Below are positions 11,995 to 29,059 of a DNA stretch of 39,587 nt, in pieces (within the stretch, counting starts at the first letter, position 1; every line of letters starts with the position of its first letter). The stretch is from Pelargonium nanum (Eukaryota; Streptophyta; Magnoliopsida; Geraniales; Geraniaceae): the NCBI GenBank assembly GCA_036897485.1, contig JAYMTF010000332.1:1-39587 (forward strand), read 5' to 3'. Under the pieces are notes generated by a model. The model ran no database searches. It saw only the letters and a program-made list of their open reading frames with translations, and had not been told where the DNA came from. A program made the position numbers and the translations under genes.

Positions 11995-14900
11995 CTAGTT
12001 AAATTCTTGAGGATTCATAGGTGACGCCGGTTTCCCTACAGATTTCCCAGACGCCGTAGATCTTACAGATGCCAAGGCTTTCCCTGCTGCTCCTAACGTC
12101 TTTGTCCTAGCAAATCCAGTAAACCCGCCTTTTTTCTTAGCCTTTGAATGCCACTCCATCAGGGCCTTGGAAGTTTGATCATCAAAGATTGACTTCTTCA
12201 TGGTTGATCCCATCTGAAATGCAACAACCATTCAGTGCTTTGATATGATATGGTATAATAGAGTAAGATTGGTAGCAAACCAACACCACTAACAACCATC
12301 AACAGGGCTAGTGGCTTAAGGCGCTTGTTCTCTTGAGGTCTCATGTTTGAACCTCGGTTGTTACGCTTGCTTATCAGAAAAAAAGCAAACCAACACCACT
12401 TGTGAGCATGATTGACCTACCTGAGTAACCAGGGCATATAGAGGGAGTGTGATGTAACTGCAAAGAAACTGGACCCCTATCCTGAACAATAATAAAAACA
12501 ACTCAAATTTCAGTGTCCAGTCCAGCACTAAAACAGATAAATATATGTATTTGTATGTCCATAATCTAGCAAATCTCTAACAGTTTTGTGATGGAAAGAT
12601 AGAGGAAGAATGAAGTCTAGTGATCATCAGAATGAAATTCTAAAAACGTGTTCGGCTGTAGAAAAACTGTTCAAAATTTATCAAGAATTGCTTCATATCC
12701 TCACACACACAAAATGACTTACCCGGAAATAACTCTGAGCCATACAATATGTTTATCTTGATGGAAACAGGAATCAAAGCCAAATTCATACTGCACCAAG
12801 AATTAGCATATGTAAATAAGTCACCTCAATATAGTATTGAATATGCAAATGTTCTGTGAAAGGAAGAGGTCAGCAGTTAATTACCCAAATCCAGACAACA
12901 TATGTTAACTCGAATGCATTCTGAAACACGTAAGAAATACAGAAAGTTTGTCAGATTATCTCCACAAACCTTAACAGTTGAAAGAATATGCATCATTCAC
13001 AGAAGCTAATAATGTTGGTGTTGATGATTATTTGTATTCTTGCCTCTTAACACTCAAAAAACAGTGTGTGTGACTGTTTGTCTATATCTATGTACATATG
13101 TGTCTGTTGAAGAGATCGAAGACAGCCCAATTACCTCAAACAGAACATAATGGATTAAGAAAAGAATTAATCTTGGCCAACCAAACCAAAAGTGTTCATC
13201 TGAGACTTGCACAAGAGGCATCCCTTGGATTACTGCATGTTTTTCTTTGATTTCCAAAGCCATTCGTGTAATAATTCCTTGAAGTTTTGTTCCAACTGCT
13301 AAGATTACCTTCAACAATTACATTGGTTAGTCCATCACTCATAAACTTATAAGTTATAAGCCATAAAACCATATCTTTTGCAGCAAATTCCTTACAACTA
13401 GAGGAACTACGGAGATGACATACGTCGCAGGGTTACCTGAAAATCATTAAAGAAGGAAAAAACTCTTAAACAACATAATGCATTTAATTCAACTTGATTC
13501 AGAAAAGACCACATTCCCAAAACTATTGAAGTGAGAATTGATTATAATATAGAAAATATCTATAAAAAAAGAAGAAGATCAACTCACCATTCGTGTTGAC
13601 AAGCATAAATATCACCACTAAGAACCATAATGGCGCACTGTAAACATCAATAAAGTTACTAAGTTAAAGAACAACAGCTGAAAATATGTAGCATATGAAG
13701 TAATATTCATGACATAATTTAAGAAAAAAATATTGCTAATTTGAACTACAAAAGCTCTACGAGTACAGATATCAGAAATTCACCTGATTCCAACAACTAT
13801 CTTAAAGTCGTCTTCTAATGACCTTTTTATATATTTTTGAAAGTCAAATTTGCTTCCTGGTGCTAAATGAACCTATAAGATTTAAATCATTAACTCAGTA
13901 GTTATAATACCAAAAAAAAAATGAAAAAAATCGCAATTTGAGGAACTCACACTAACGAATCCATGTCTCATGGTTAAGTAGTCAGCCCTACTAACAGATT
14001 TGAAGAATTGTCGAAAGAAGCACGCCTGCAAGAGTTAGACATTCTAGTATTGTATTTCATAGCAATGATCGTTGATAAAAAGTACAGTTTAGTTGGATTG
14101 ACAAAACCTAACTTTTAATCTTGTATAGCAATTTAACGGTATGATAGGAAATCTGTTTTTCTGTACTTAATGACTATAACAACAACTTTAAATATGGCAT
14201 ATTCAATTTATCCATGATGAAGTGAAGAATTTTGTTCATACAAATCTCAATTGTAAAACAAAGTTCAAGAACCCGGGTCTAATGACATAAACTGACTATA
14301 ACTCCGTTGAACAATAAAAATCAGAATATATTCGAGAATATTATACATGAGGAATAACTCTTTCACCAGCAGCTTCGATATGCAAGAAAATGAATAAATA
14401 AAAGTCAATGGAATCTTTTTACCAAATAAAAGGTGACGGGTGTTTTGTACCAGAAACTGGTGTGGCTTCTTACAAACGACGTTTCGTGGGTAAGCCTGAA
14501 CCTTGTAGGATCTGAATGTTATAAGACACCCTTTTCAGTACTATAGATAATCTAAGAAAATGAACAATTATCAAGAACTTCATATGCATGATTGGAGAAA
14601 AAGAACTGCAAGCTTCAAGGCAAAATAATAAAAAAAAAGGGTTATTATTGCTCTTCCATGATATATATACCATTCATAGCGTCCTGTTCTTGGGTAACCG
14701 CTTGTTCCCACTCTTTCCATCCACGAATCTACATAAAAGAGATCCATCATTGAGTACTAGGACAAAAAGCAGAAGAAATGGGGAGGGTGATCTCAGCATG
14801 GACCGGAAGAGACCATGAATTCATGATCATCCAAGTTTGTTCAGTAAAAATGGATCACATTCATCGGTGATCATGATCCCTAGTGCTAGTAGAAACACGC

Positions 14901-16155
14901 TACACTAATATTGAATGGAATAAAAAAAACTAATACATAGAGTACACCCACCTTTGCTCTTCCAAGCTTCATTGTCAAAGCACTGTAAAACACATGAAAC
15001 ACCGCTAAAAAGAAAATGAAGATGTGTAGCTGATGCAATCCATGCACACTTATAAGTGGAACATGCCCCTGTAGAAAACAATTTTTGCATTATATTAGAA
15101 AAGGAAATTTATACATATACACAAATACTAAAAGCTGAGTTTGCATGAAGGAAACTAGTACCCTCTTGCACCCTCCAGGCTCACTATCAGCAACTAACGA
15201 TCTATGTTCACGCCACATTAACCTACGATGGTGGCTGTCATGGCTCTCCTCACTCACATGTTCCTCATGTTCCTCGTGTCCTTCTTTTAAAGCTCTGTTG
15301 GGACATGGCAACATTGTGTATGAAAGCTTCTTAGGAATGCAAATGCTGGAAATGTAGTTTTGCCCAAATGTCAGGATCAAAGAAATGAAACCTAAAACCA
15401 TAAGTTCTGCAAAATCAAATAAAAAGGAGAAAAAGGCCGATCACCCACAAATAGAACCTCAAATGCAGTGCTAATCATCTACAGAAACCATACAAAGAGA
15501 AAGGGTATGTGATTTTACCGCCTTTGATTATTTCAAGAGCTTCAATCAGAGCTCCCTTGTGCCTTTCTTCCAACCACTGTAACAAAAGAAAAGCAGCAAA
15601 TAAACATATTTACATAGAACAAATCTATGAAAAACATCAAACAAATGAATAAGAACATGTAATCCAGGTTTTTTTTTGGTGGAAGCTCTTAAAAGTTAAA
15701 ACAAACCATCAAAACTCAGAACCAAAACTACCAATTTTAAACAATAGAGAAGATGAAGCAATCAATCAGCTTCACAATGAAAAAAAAATCTAGAGCAACC
15801 CATTAACAAAATTCAAAAAAATATAACCCAAAATATAGATTGGGGGCAAAACAAACAATAAAAATTTCATCTTGGAAAATTTACACTGATGCCCTACAAC
15901 ATGTTCAGGGACAAATCATTAGAACCCATTATCAAATCCATGAAAAAAAAATATTCAATTCCAACTATGAAAACCCAGAATTTTTTTTTTACAGAAACTG
16001 CAAAATATTGAAGCCATTGATTAATTACATACCTCTTCAATAAGATGAATGACATTTTCCAAAACAATAGAAATCAAAATGATGACAGCACAAATGGTGG
16101 CAACAGCCCAAGTTGGTGTTTGATCCAGCTCTGTGCCATGCCCTCCTCCACTCAT
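11995..16155 (-). CDS. MLO: MLO-family seven-transmembrane protein
   Basis: Fifteen exons join in frame to 500 aa: 16155-16033, 15576-15519, 15406-15162, 15068-14952, 14728-14671, 14511-14423, 14025-13951, 13872-13784, 13637-13588, 13436-13396, 13308-13135, 12920-12885, 12790-12723, 12481-12421, 12213-11995. MLO proteins are plasma-membrane, calmodulin-binding proteins with seven transmembrane helices; members act in powdery-mildew susceptibility, root thigmomorphogenesis and pollen-tube reception. Family hallmarks seen are [17 protein letters not shown] at the N-terminus, [85 protein letters not shown] and [19 protein letters not shown]. The last runs into the basic amphipathic calmodulin-binding helix ([13 protein letters not shown]). 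The C-terminal tail is short, ending NPQEFN. It is most like the Arabidopsis MLO5/7/8/9/10 group from memory; the precise orthologue is not fixed. Confidence 0.95.
12274..12400. repeat. 17-bp target-site duplication pair flanking the SINE
   Basis: The two identical 17-mers occupy 12274-12290 and 12384-12400. Perfect identity suggests a fairly recent insertion. Confidence 0.85.
12291..12383 (+). mobile_element. Short SINE insertion in the last MLO intron
   Basis: A 93-bp insertion is bounded by a perfect 17-bp direct repeat, agcaaaccaacaccact, at 12274-12290 and 12384-12400. The insert has a tRNA-like head with agtggcttaaggcgcttg (A-box-like) and tgtttgaacctc (B-box-like), and ends in a run of A. 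This is the signature of a target-primed SINE insertion in the plus orientation, antisense to MLO. Without it the host intron (12214-12420) would be about 97 bp. The element is shorter than most plant SINEs, so it may be 5' truncated or an Au-like short form. Confidence 0.82.
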
Positions 16156-16633
16156 TTTTTAACTTTTTGTCCTCAAGAATCCAAAAAACTAACTGATGAG
16201 CCCAATTTTTTTTGTTTTTACAGAAGTTTTGTGTGTTCTGGGTTTCAAATTTTTGAAGATGGCGTCAAGGATAGTGATGGAGGCGTTTTATGGCCGGTTT
16301 GATGATTCAACGGTCTCGAACCGGTGAAGAAACTGAGAGAGAAACAAACTAATGGAGTTTTGGTGAATTCTAAATCGCCTATTGTTTCGATGATTTCGAT
16401 TTGTTGTGGATTTTTTTAGTTCCTATTATTATTGGGTGATATATTTTCTACAGTGTTAATAGGATTTTATTTTTAGTAAAACTAAGTCAACATTTTGACC
16501 CTTTGCTATATTCAGAAGAAGAAAAAAATGATAATTCAAGAAGATCATTTGATATACTACATTTGATATATATTTTAAAGTTAAAACTAAGTTGATAAAA
16601 ATGGGGTGACAATAATTAATAAAAGAATGATAT
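16156..16633. other. MLO promoter and 5' leader region
   Basis: This separates the start of the intact MLO gene (transcribed leftwards) from the stop of the MLO relic. It is AT-rich with no supported gene. The leader of MLO probably lies at about 16156-16350. Confidence 0.5.
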
Positions 16634-17218
16634 CTATGAATCATAGCCTGCAAAAGAAAAATCAACACTATATGAATCTTCAATTTTCTCTTGGTTATGT
16701 TGCTGTGTTCTTGGTTCATGCTCATTGTGATGAACTGAAGCCTTAAAAGTAGATGGCACTTCAGTTTTATCAGACACTTGAGATCTTGGGGAATATATAA
16801 AGCTAATTTCTTGGTCTTCTTGAGTGGACTTGTTACATTTGTATAGTAATTTACTGGTTCAAGAAAATGAACATTTGTATAGTAATTAACTTACCCATAT
16901 CCACAAGAAATATGCCATTTGATATAACATTCTGCACAGGATCGAGTGAAAACATTAATTTAGCATTCTTGAAACTCTTTTCTTGGTGTTGACAGCAGAA
17001 ACTTGGAATTGTAATGGAAGCAAAAAGGCCAGGTTTGGTTCGGTACCTGGAATATGGTGAAATGTATCAAGAGGAGAATCCATTGAGGATTGAACCAGAA
17101 GAACTTGTTTCTTGGCTCTACTACAGGAGCACCCTCTTACAACTGTGGCCCGATCTTCGATTTCTTGAGCCATCTCCATGATAATTAGTTGAAGCTTGGT
17201 ACCCACCACTAGAAGAAT
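16634..17218 (-). pseudogene. Second MLO gene copy, internally deleted and frameshifted
   Basis: Three pieces of another MLO gene lie just upstream of the intact one, in the same orientation. Exon-like block 17218-17047 begins after an AG acceptor with ILLVVGTKLQLIIMEMAQEI and, after a one-base insertion following VVRG, continues [17 protein letters not shown] to LIHFTIFQ. A second block ending near 16893 encodes MAYFLWIW but is out of frame with its own first codons. The third, about 16860-16634, encodes a C-terminal tail (YSPRSQVSDKTEVP, later EDSYSVDFSFAGYDS, stop). The exons normally lying between WIW and this tail, including the calmodulin-binding helix, are missing, and no 5' exons are recognised. 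The DFSF tetrapeptide and longer tail differ from the intact neighbour, so this is an old tandem paralogue and not a recent copy. Confidence 0.85.
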
Positions 17219-18172
17219 CTATGTATGTGATCAACACAATTTTGTTACTAAACCTGAAACTATCAGGATCTGCATGCCAAGTTTTGGATGAAAGTTGAAG
17301 GAAAAGAGAAGGTATAGGTACTGTTAGTGCATTGATATTCTGAAGAAAATGTCTCTGATTCTCAAGACTTCCATTTCTTCATCTGATACAACAAAGTGCT
17401 TCCACAAATCAGCAACAACATGATTACAAGTTTTCACTTTTTTCGTTTCCTTAACATTTATGAAGCAAATACATATATATATTCGACTTACTTTGGCCTG
17501 TCCCAATGCTATGGTCATGACACTTTACAGCAATTTAAACCACCAATATATAAGAATACAAATCAATTTGTACATAAAAAAGGTCTCAAAAGTCAAAATG
17601 GACCATCTCCTAACCATTCTTGCACAATAATCACCCTCTCCTCCTGGGGCCAAAGCACGACGCCAAATTATATCTTGAGCTAATTTTTTTTACCGTTTGG
17701 CCCAACATAACTAAATTAGATTTGTTGAATAATTGATGATTTGTTCGATGTTTGTGTTAAGAATAGACTATTGTGTATAGCAGTAGCTTAATCAATATAT
17801 AAAGATACCTCTTTTGTTTCATTGCAAATCGGTAACCACATCTCACCCAAAAATTCTTCACTATGTCACCTACCATTCATTGCCTAGTGATTGGTCCAAC
17901 ATTATTTACAAATTTAATAAATGAGTAACACATTCGTCCTAAATTATGAGTACATTAAAAAAATGTAAAAGTATGTTATTCAAAGAAACAATCGAGTTGT
18001 TTGGAGAGGGAAAGAGTGTTTTATTTTCGAAGCAAAAAAAAAAAAAACGGAGAGAGAAGAAAATAAAAAAGAATCTAGTGCTTATTCGCATCAGCTAAAA
18101 ACTTGCCAGAAGACTCAACTCAACCCATTTATTTTCTCTTTCACTACTCGTCTCTGTCTCAAACACTCCAAA
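17219..18172. other. Intergenic region upstream of the envelope-protein gene
   Basis: No gene is assigned. A minus-strand open stretch at about 17430-17340 (reading VVADLWKHFVVSDEEM) looks protein-like, but no family was recognised and no partner exons were found. The right part (about 17850-18172) is the promoter and leader of the plus-strand gene that starts at 18173. It includes a 13-base A run near 18035 and pyrimidine-rich sequence just before the ATG. Confidence 0.45.
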
Positions 18173-20612
18173 ATGAGCTCTCTTTCCAGTTCATTGGTTC
18201 CAAAGGCCAATGCCAGATTCCAGCTATCATCTGGTAAGTTTTTACTCTTTCTGATTTTCACTTCCTCTATTCGGTTAGTTTTTGTCGATTTTCAATTCAT
18301 CTCAGTTTCTTTCTCGCTCTACTTTTTGCTGTTGAATAATTTGTGGTTAGTAGTTGCTATTTTAGCCTACAGAGTATTTTGTTTTTTATTTTAGGCATCA
18401 AGTTTTGATCTTTGCACATGTTTATGATCTAGGTGTCTCCATATATTAATGATTTTTAATAAATTTCTATTTCCACCTTAATTGATTTCATTACATAGCT
18501 CTCTTGCAGTATTTTGTTTGATTCCAAAAATTAGGGTTTGTGGGTGTGGTGGGATGTTTACTATTTATTGGGCATAAGGGTTGCAGATTGTGATCAGTAC
18601 TTAGTATGATCTCAGTTTCTTCTAGGAATGTATGGTAATTTCTTTCCTACTGGTTTGAAATGGGTTTGTCAGTTGGCTCATGGGTCACACTATTTCTGCA
18701 ACCTGATTAATATGCAAATTACCAACTAATGTATCTATCAGGCAACTGCTTTGTCTTGTTATTAGGTGCAGTCTTGATTTTGCATACTGCTAACTTGTAG
18801 GCATGTGAAATCTTTTGATAGGCTCTTCTTTGAGGCCACTGGTTCAATGTTTTGGAAACGTTGGCGCAACCAAGTCGCCATATTGTCCAAGTCGCATGGG
18901 AAACTTGAGACTTTCAACCTCTAGAAGGCCACTCGTTGTTCAGGCTAGGTATTATTTTTGGCATTAATTTTGCGATCTTACTACTTTATGATGCATAAAT
19001 TGAAGGAGGGAATGCACGTTAGTTTTGGGTTTCATCGTAAAAAATCTCAAAAGTTAGTTGCTTATATCAGTTCTGTAATATAAGGTCTGGGTATTACTTA
19101 TGCTTCATTGCATATATATCTGTAAGACTAAAGCTGCTTCACAAGTTAACACTGATAAGAAAATATGAAAAGTAGAAGAAAAAAAATGAGAGGACAAGTA
19201 TCACAACTCAAGCAGGGAAATTTGTGTAACAATTTTTACTTATGCAGTTGAAAGTAAGACGTAAGCTGTTAGGGCTTGGTTAAGGTGGTAAGCGACTAAG
19301 TAAAGGGGTGGGGTGGGGTGGGGTAGTGGCCATGGTTAAGTTCAAACTTTGAAACTCGCCAGGAGAATAAGCAAGGAAAAGAAAAACTACTACGACTTAC
19401 CTTATTTCTTGAAAGTGCTGTGATGTGAATGGTCATGACAGATTGTTTAAACCTGCTGCGTGCGCCGTGTTTCCTTGCACTACCTTGTTTCCCGTCTTTC
19501 ACATCTTCTTTCTTCCCATAATCTTTCTGTTGGAGTGGTGATTTCTGTTTGTTTTTATCTTAGTATTGGTCTCGTGGTTGTTGTGTAATTACAGAGATAG
19601 GGGAAGGCCAGACGCAGCAAGCATTTTCGTTGGTGGCTTTATTCTTGGCGGAGCTGTTGTCGGCGCACTTGGCCTGATATTTGCACCTCAGGTGGTTTTC
19701 TCATCAACCATGATTATCTCTTGCAAGTGTATACAGTCAGTGCTGTGTGGCAATTTAGAGCTGTAGCCTTCAGTATTCACCATTATGAAAAGCCCAGTTC
19801 TGTTAGTTTGCTGGCTGTCTTTATATCCTTATATTTGATAGCCATACATGTCAAACCATTGGAACCCTTTTTGTAAGAAAAAACCGTTGGTTCTCTTACA
19901 GCTCAGCGAGGCACTAGTTGGAGATAACAGAAAGGAGTTTTTGCAGAAACTTCCCAATTTCATATATGATGAAGAAAAAGAATTGGAGGTGAGACGTTGT
20001 TGTTAACTCTATCTGCTTATATAAAAGGTTGGAAGAATAGATCTCTTGCTATTGTTGTTGCTTTATTTGCCTGTTGCGTTCCTCTAAGCTAACACATTGC
20101 TAAATCTGTATTTGCCTGTTACGTTCTTCTAAGCTAAGACATTGCTATAGCTCAAACTGAATGCTTACAGACATTGGAGATCTTGCTGGAATTGTTTTAT
20201 TTTTTCCCTTTCGTATTGCTTAGCTTCTCAATAACCACTTCTGAGCTTCTGTTGGTCATTTTCACGAAAGATACCTAAATTTAGGTTGCTTATGTTTCAA
20301 ATGTGAAGTTATATATATATATATATATTTGTTTTTTTTTTGTCTTAGCTAGCGATCCATATTATAACCAACACCTTTATTATACGTTAACAATGGGCTT
20401 AATTGTGCATGGTTTACTGTTTTATAGTTAGGCCACTCTTTGGTGATTGACTCGCTATGTGGATTTTCAAATTGCAGAAAAATCGAAAAATATTGGCTGA
20501 TAAAATTGCACAGATGAATGATGCGATAGATAATGTTGCTACTCAGCTCCGGCACGATAAAGACTTAGGTGGATCGTATGCGAGCTCAGAGGAATATGGA
20601 GCTCCTCTATGA
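18173..20612 (+). CDS. Small chloroplast inner-envelope protein (At1g42960-like)
   Basis: Five exons join in frame to 168 aa: 18173-18233, 18822-18948, 19595-19691, 19902-19988, 20478-20612. Residues 1-60 are rich in Ser, Arg and small residues with few acids, typical of a plastid transit peptide ([20 protein letters not shown] start, RRPLVVQA near the end). A single glycine-rich hydrophobic segment follows at about 71-92 ([19 protein letters not shown]). Then comes a charged helical domain with [20 protein letters not shown] and a coiled-coil-like [15 protein letters not shown] recall this family as an uncharacterised inner-envelope protein that sits beside GAPB in Arabidopsis (At1g42960 next to At1g42970), the same adjacency seen here. 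The biochemical role is unknown. Confidence 0.88.
19305..19323 (+). repeat. Four-run G-quadruplex motif in intron 2
   Basis: Four runs of GGGG separated by single T lie in the second intron of the envelope-protein gene, on the transcribed-sense strand. This fits a very compact quadruplex motif. It may simply be a pentanucleotide microsatellite. Confidence 0.7.
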
Positions 20613-21500
20613 GATTGTTCTGCATTGTATTATGGTATGATTGACCCTTGCTAGCTGTGGCATCCAGATCGACACATAGCTGAACTTTGTAATTTCTTTA
20701 TCTTTTTTTCCCATCAAAATCTATGTATAGATGCTTCTCTTATTATTGTGGATCAGTACATGGGATATATTATTGTGCAGTACCATATAAAGCTGTTCAG
20801 TTATTTGGGCATACCTCTTTATCATACAAACTTTCTGCACTTTTTGGTTATGTGCATGGTTGTTGAATCGGGATTCATATTGTGAATCGTTGGATCTATT
20901 TATTGATGGACTTGCACTTTGATTGTATAATATTACAGCTAGACTTGATGCTCAAAACTAATTAGTTCATGAAATGCATAAAAAATGTACTAATGTCTAA
21001 GTGCAGAGATAGTTGTGAAATTCAGGAGATTATATGATCATGGACTTCATTTATTTATGTTGTTCACTATTTTGCTCAGGACAGATACAAAATTGTTGTT
21101 AAAGCTTATCTTAACCAAGATATTGGATGAAATGGACACACCCAATGTGGGTCCTTCCTCCTCTGTATGCATGCCACGTGTACCTTACCAAGTGCCAGTA
21201 ATTTCAGCAAGTGGGCAAGGGCATACATGGAAAAAAATTAGTTGGGGTCAGCAACCTGTGGCTCAGATGATCAAAGTTACAGCAAACCCAACATGATCTT
21301 ATCACAATCTTGAAACACCATATTCACCACACATTCCTTAAATTTGCTTGCAACCATAATTCTCTATCAGAAACACAGTTGAAATTAATGCAAATGTGTA
21401 TGATAAAATAATATAAACTGCAAATTTAAACAGATCCAAGTGCATATATAGGAAAGCTGGTTTGTTTGAGCTAGCTTTAGACCAGTTGATAGTTGCAGCC
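20613..21500. other. Intergenic region: 3' end of envelope gene and GAPB promoter
   Basis: The left part is the 3' untranslated region of the gene ending at 20612. The right part is the GAPB promoter; likely light-regulatory motifs are listed separately. The open frame at 21015-21296 has no family match and spans promoter motifs, so it is not called as a gene. Confidence 0.6.
21175..21303 (+). promoter_or_regulatory. G-box and I-box upstream of GAPB
   Basis: A perfect G-box CACGTG lies at 21175-21180, and a reverse-orientation I-box (CTTATC, i.e. GATAAG) at 21298-21303. A TATA-like TATATA sits at 21445-21450, about 50 bases before the ATG. G-box plus I-box pairs are classic elements of light-responsive photosynthesis promoters, which fits a Calvin-cycle gene. 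Function is inferred from motif and position only. Confidence 0.5.
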
Positions 21501-24249
<2,749 letters not shown>

Positions 24250-24824
24250 TTTCTTTTTAGGCTATTGGTATGGTATATCAAGGTTTTTTCAGTTTTCATT
24301 ATTGGATCCCCAAATGGTTTAAGCTTTTTTAGACTTTGTAATGATAGACAGCTGAAGGGGACTGAGATCAAAGCTTGCAAATAAATCACTAAAACACTGC
24401 TAAGTTTTTCCATGCATTATCTTTTGGAGTAACCATTGAATTGTGCAATTATAAGCTTTAAGCTTTATTCAATGAAGTAATCATTGAGGTTATTATCAAT
24501 TTCACTGATTGAGGTTTATAAAATGATGTACAGACACTGCAAAGAGGAAGAATTCTTCCAGAAATATAGTAGTCACAGCTATGTCGTCTAACCAAACAAA
24601 CTTTTGTACACTCGATTCAACATAACTTGTAGTACAAGTAAAGTCCATATGTTCATCTATAAAGCAAGATTTTGCAACACAAAATGCTTCCAGTTTGTAA
24701 CCTTATTAGAACTGACTGAAACGTGTTTACAAATTTACTGTGCTTTGACCTTTGGGTGTAGACTATGAATTGTATGTATTGATACAATATGGTCCAAGAA
24801 ACTGAACCATCCAAGTTAACTGCA
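24250..24824. other. Convergent spacer between GAPB and GLR 3' ends
   Basis: This holds the 3' untranslated regions of the plus-strand GAPB and the minus-strand receptor gene. No coding sequence or element is seen. Confidence 0.6.
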
Positions 24825-28075
<3,251 letters not shown>

Positions 28076-28128
28076 ATTAGAGAAATGGAGCTTCTCGTAC
28101 CAAAGGTTCTATGAAATGAAAACATTTG

Positions 28129-28974
28129 CTGCTAAGAAATCGCAACAACTTATCTATAGTATGATAAACGAAGGGTTTGCTTAAGATAAATAGGGTTTAG
28201 TGGCAAGTGGAGTGTGAAAAAGCTGCACTTTAGAAGCAAAATCCCCAAAGCTCATCCCAATTCCATGACAGAAGACAATAATAAAGCAAACAAAAACTTA
28301 GATAGTTACTTGAAGCATCAATACCATGTGTGTGAGCTGGGAAAAGTAGTAGATATCAAAAGTGGAGAAAACAATCTCTTCCACTTGATTGTCACAGTAT
28401 CTAATAAAAGCCGTATAGTAGGTTGGTTTTCATGTACAACCTTCCCACCAATTTTGTAACCAATCAAATGTGGAAGGGGACACAACAATACAGAGAATGA
28501 GAAATCATGTAGCAGAAGCAAGAATCGGATTCTGTAACCTAATTAAAACCCTTAAACCCTAAATAGATACACACAATCATCACTTTTCAAATAGAAAAAA
28601 TCTGAAGCACAGCATCTCCAAGAACAAAACAAAGAAAACCCAATAGATTTACTGACAAATAAGTAAATAAAAACACATCCTTTCACCAAAAAGTAAAAAG
28701 CACCTTCAATAAATTAGATTGATAGAGAGAACAAACCCAGATGAGAAACTAATCAGAGAAGTGACCCAATTGAAGCTGGACATGAAATTGATCAGTGGAA
28801 GGCCAATCAGTGATCTTGTGCAAAAGAAAGCTAAGCTCTACATATATATAATTAACAGCATAAAAGCCAATTGAGGCACAGAATAACAAAAAGTTAAAGA
28901 TAGTTGTGACAACATTCCCAGAACAGAACCAAAAAATTCTGGAATTCACATGGAAAATAAAGTGGGAAATTTAC
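28129..28974 (-). other. Probable intron in the GLR 5' leader
   Basis: Reading leftwards, a donor (CCAA then gtaaat, intron starting 28974) and an acceptor (cttagcag, exon resuming 28128) would splice a leader exon near 29050-28975 to the 53-base leader just before the ATG. The enclosed 846 bases have no coding content, and the open frames inside are not protein-like. Leader introns are common in plant GLR genes. This is an inference from splice-site reading only. Confidence 0.4.
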
Positions 28975-29059
28975 TTGGAGAGGAATAGAAACTTTGTATG
29001 TTGGAAATGTGTAGAATAATGGTACTCGTAGTAGACAAAGAAGATGCTCCTTGTCCATA

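Noticed and set aside
16045..16302. Plus-strand open frame opposite the MLO start
   Set aside because: It is the antisense of MLO exon 1 and its leader; the minus-strand reading matches the MLO family.
19261..19370. Possible SINE in intron 2 of the envelope gene (ttggttaaggtggtaagcg and gttcaaacttt)
   Set aside because: A- and B-box resemblance is weak, and no tail or target duplication was found.
21015..21296. 93-codon open frame upstream of GAPB
   Set aside because: No family resemblance, and it lies across promoter motifs.
28214..28459. 81-codon open frame upstream of GLR
   Set aside because: Lies in the likely leader intron and lacks any recognisable domain.
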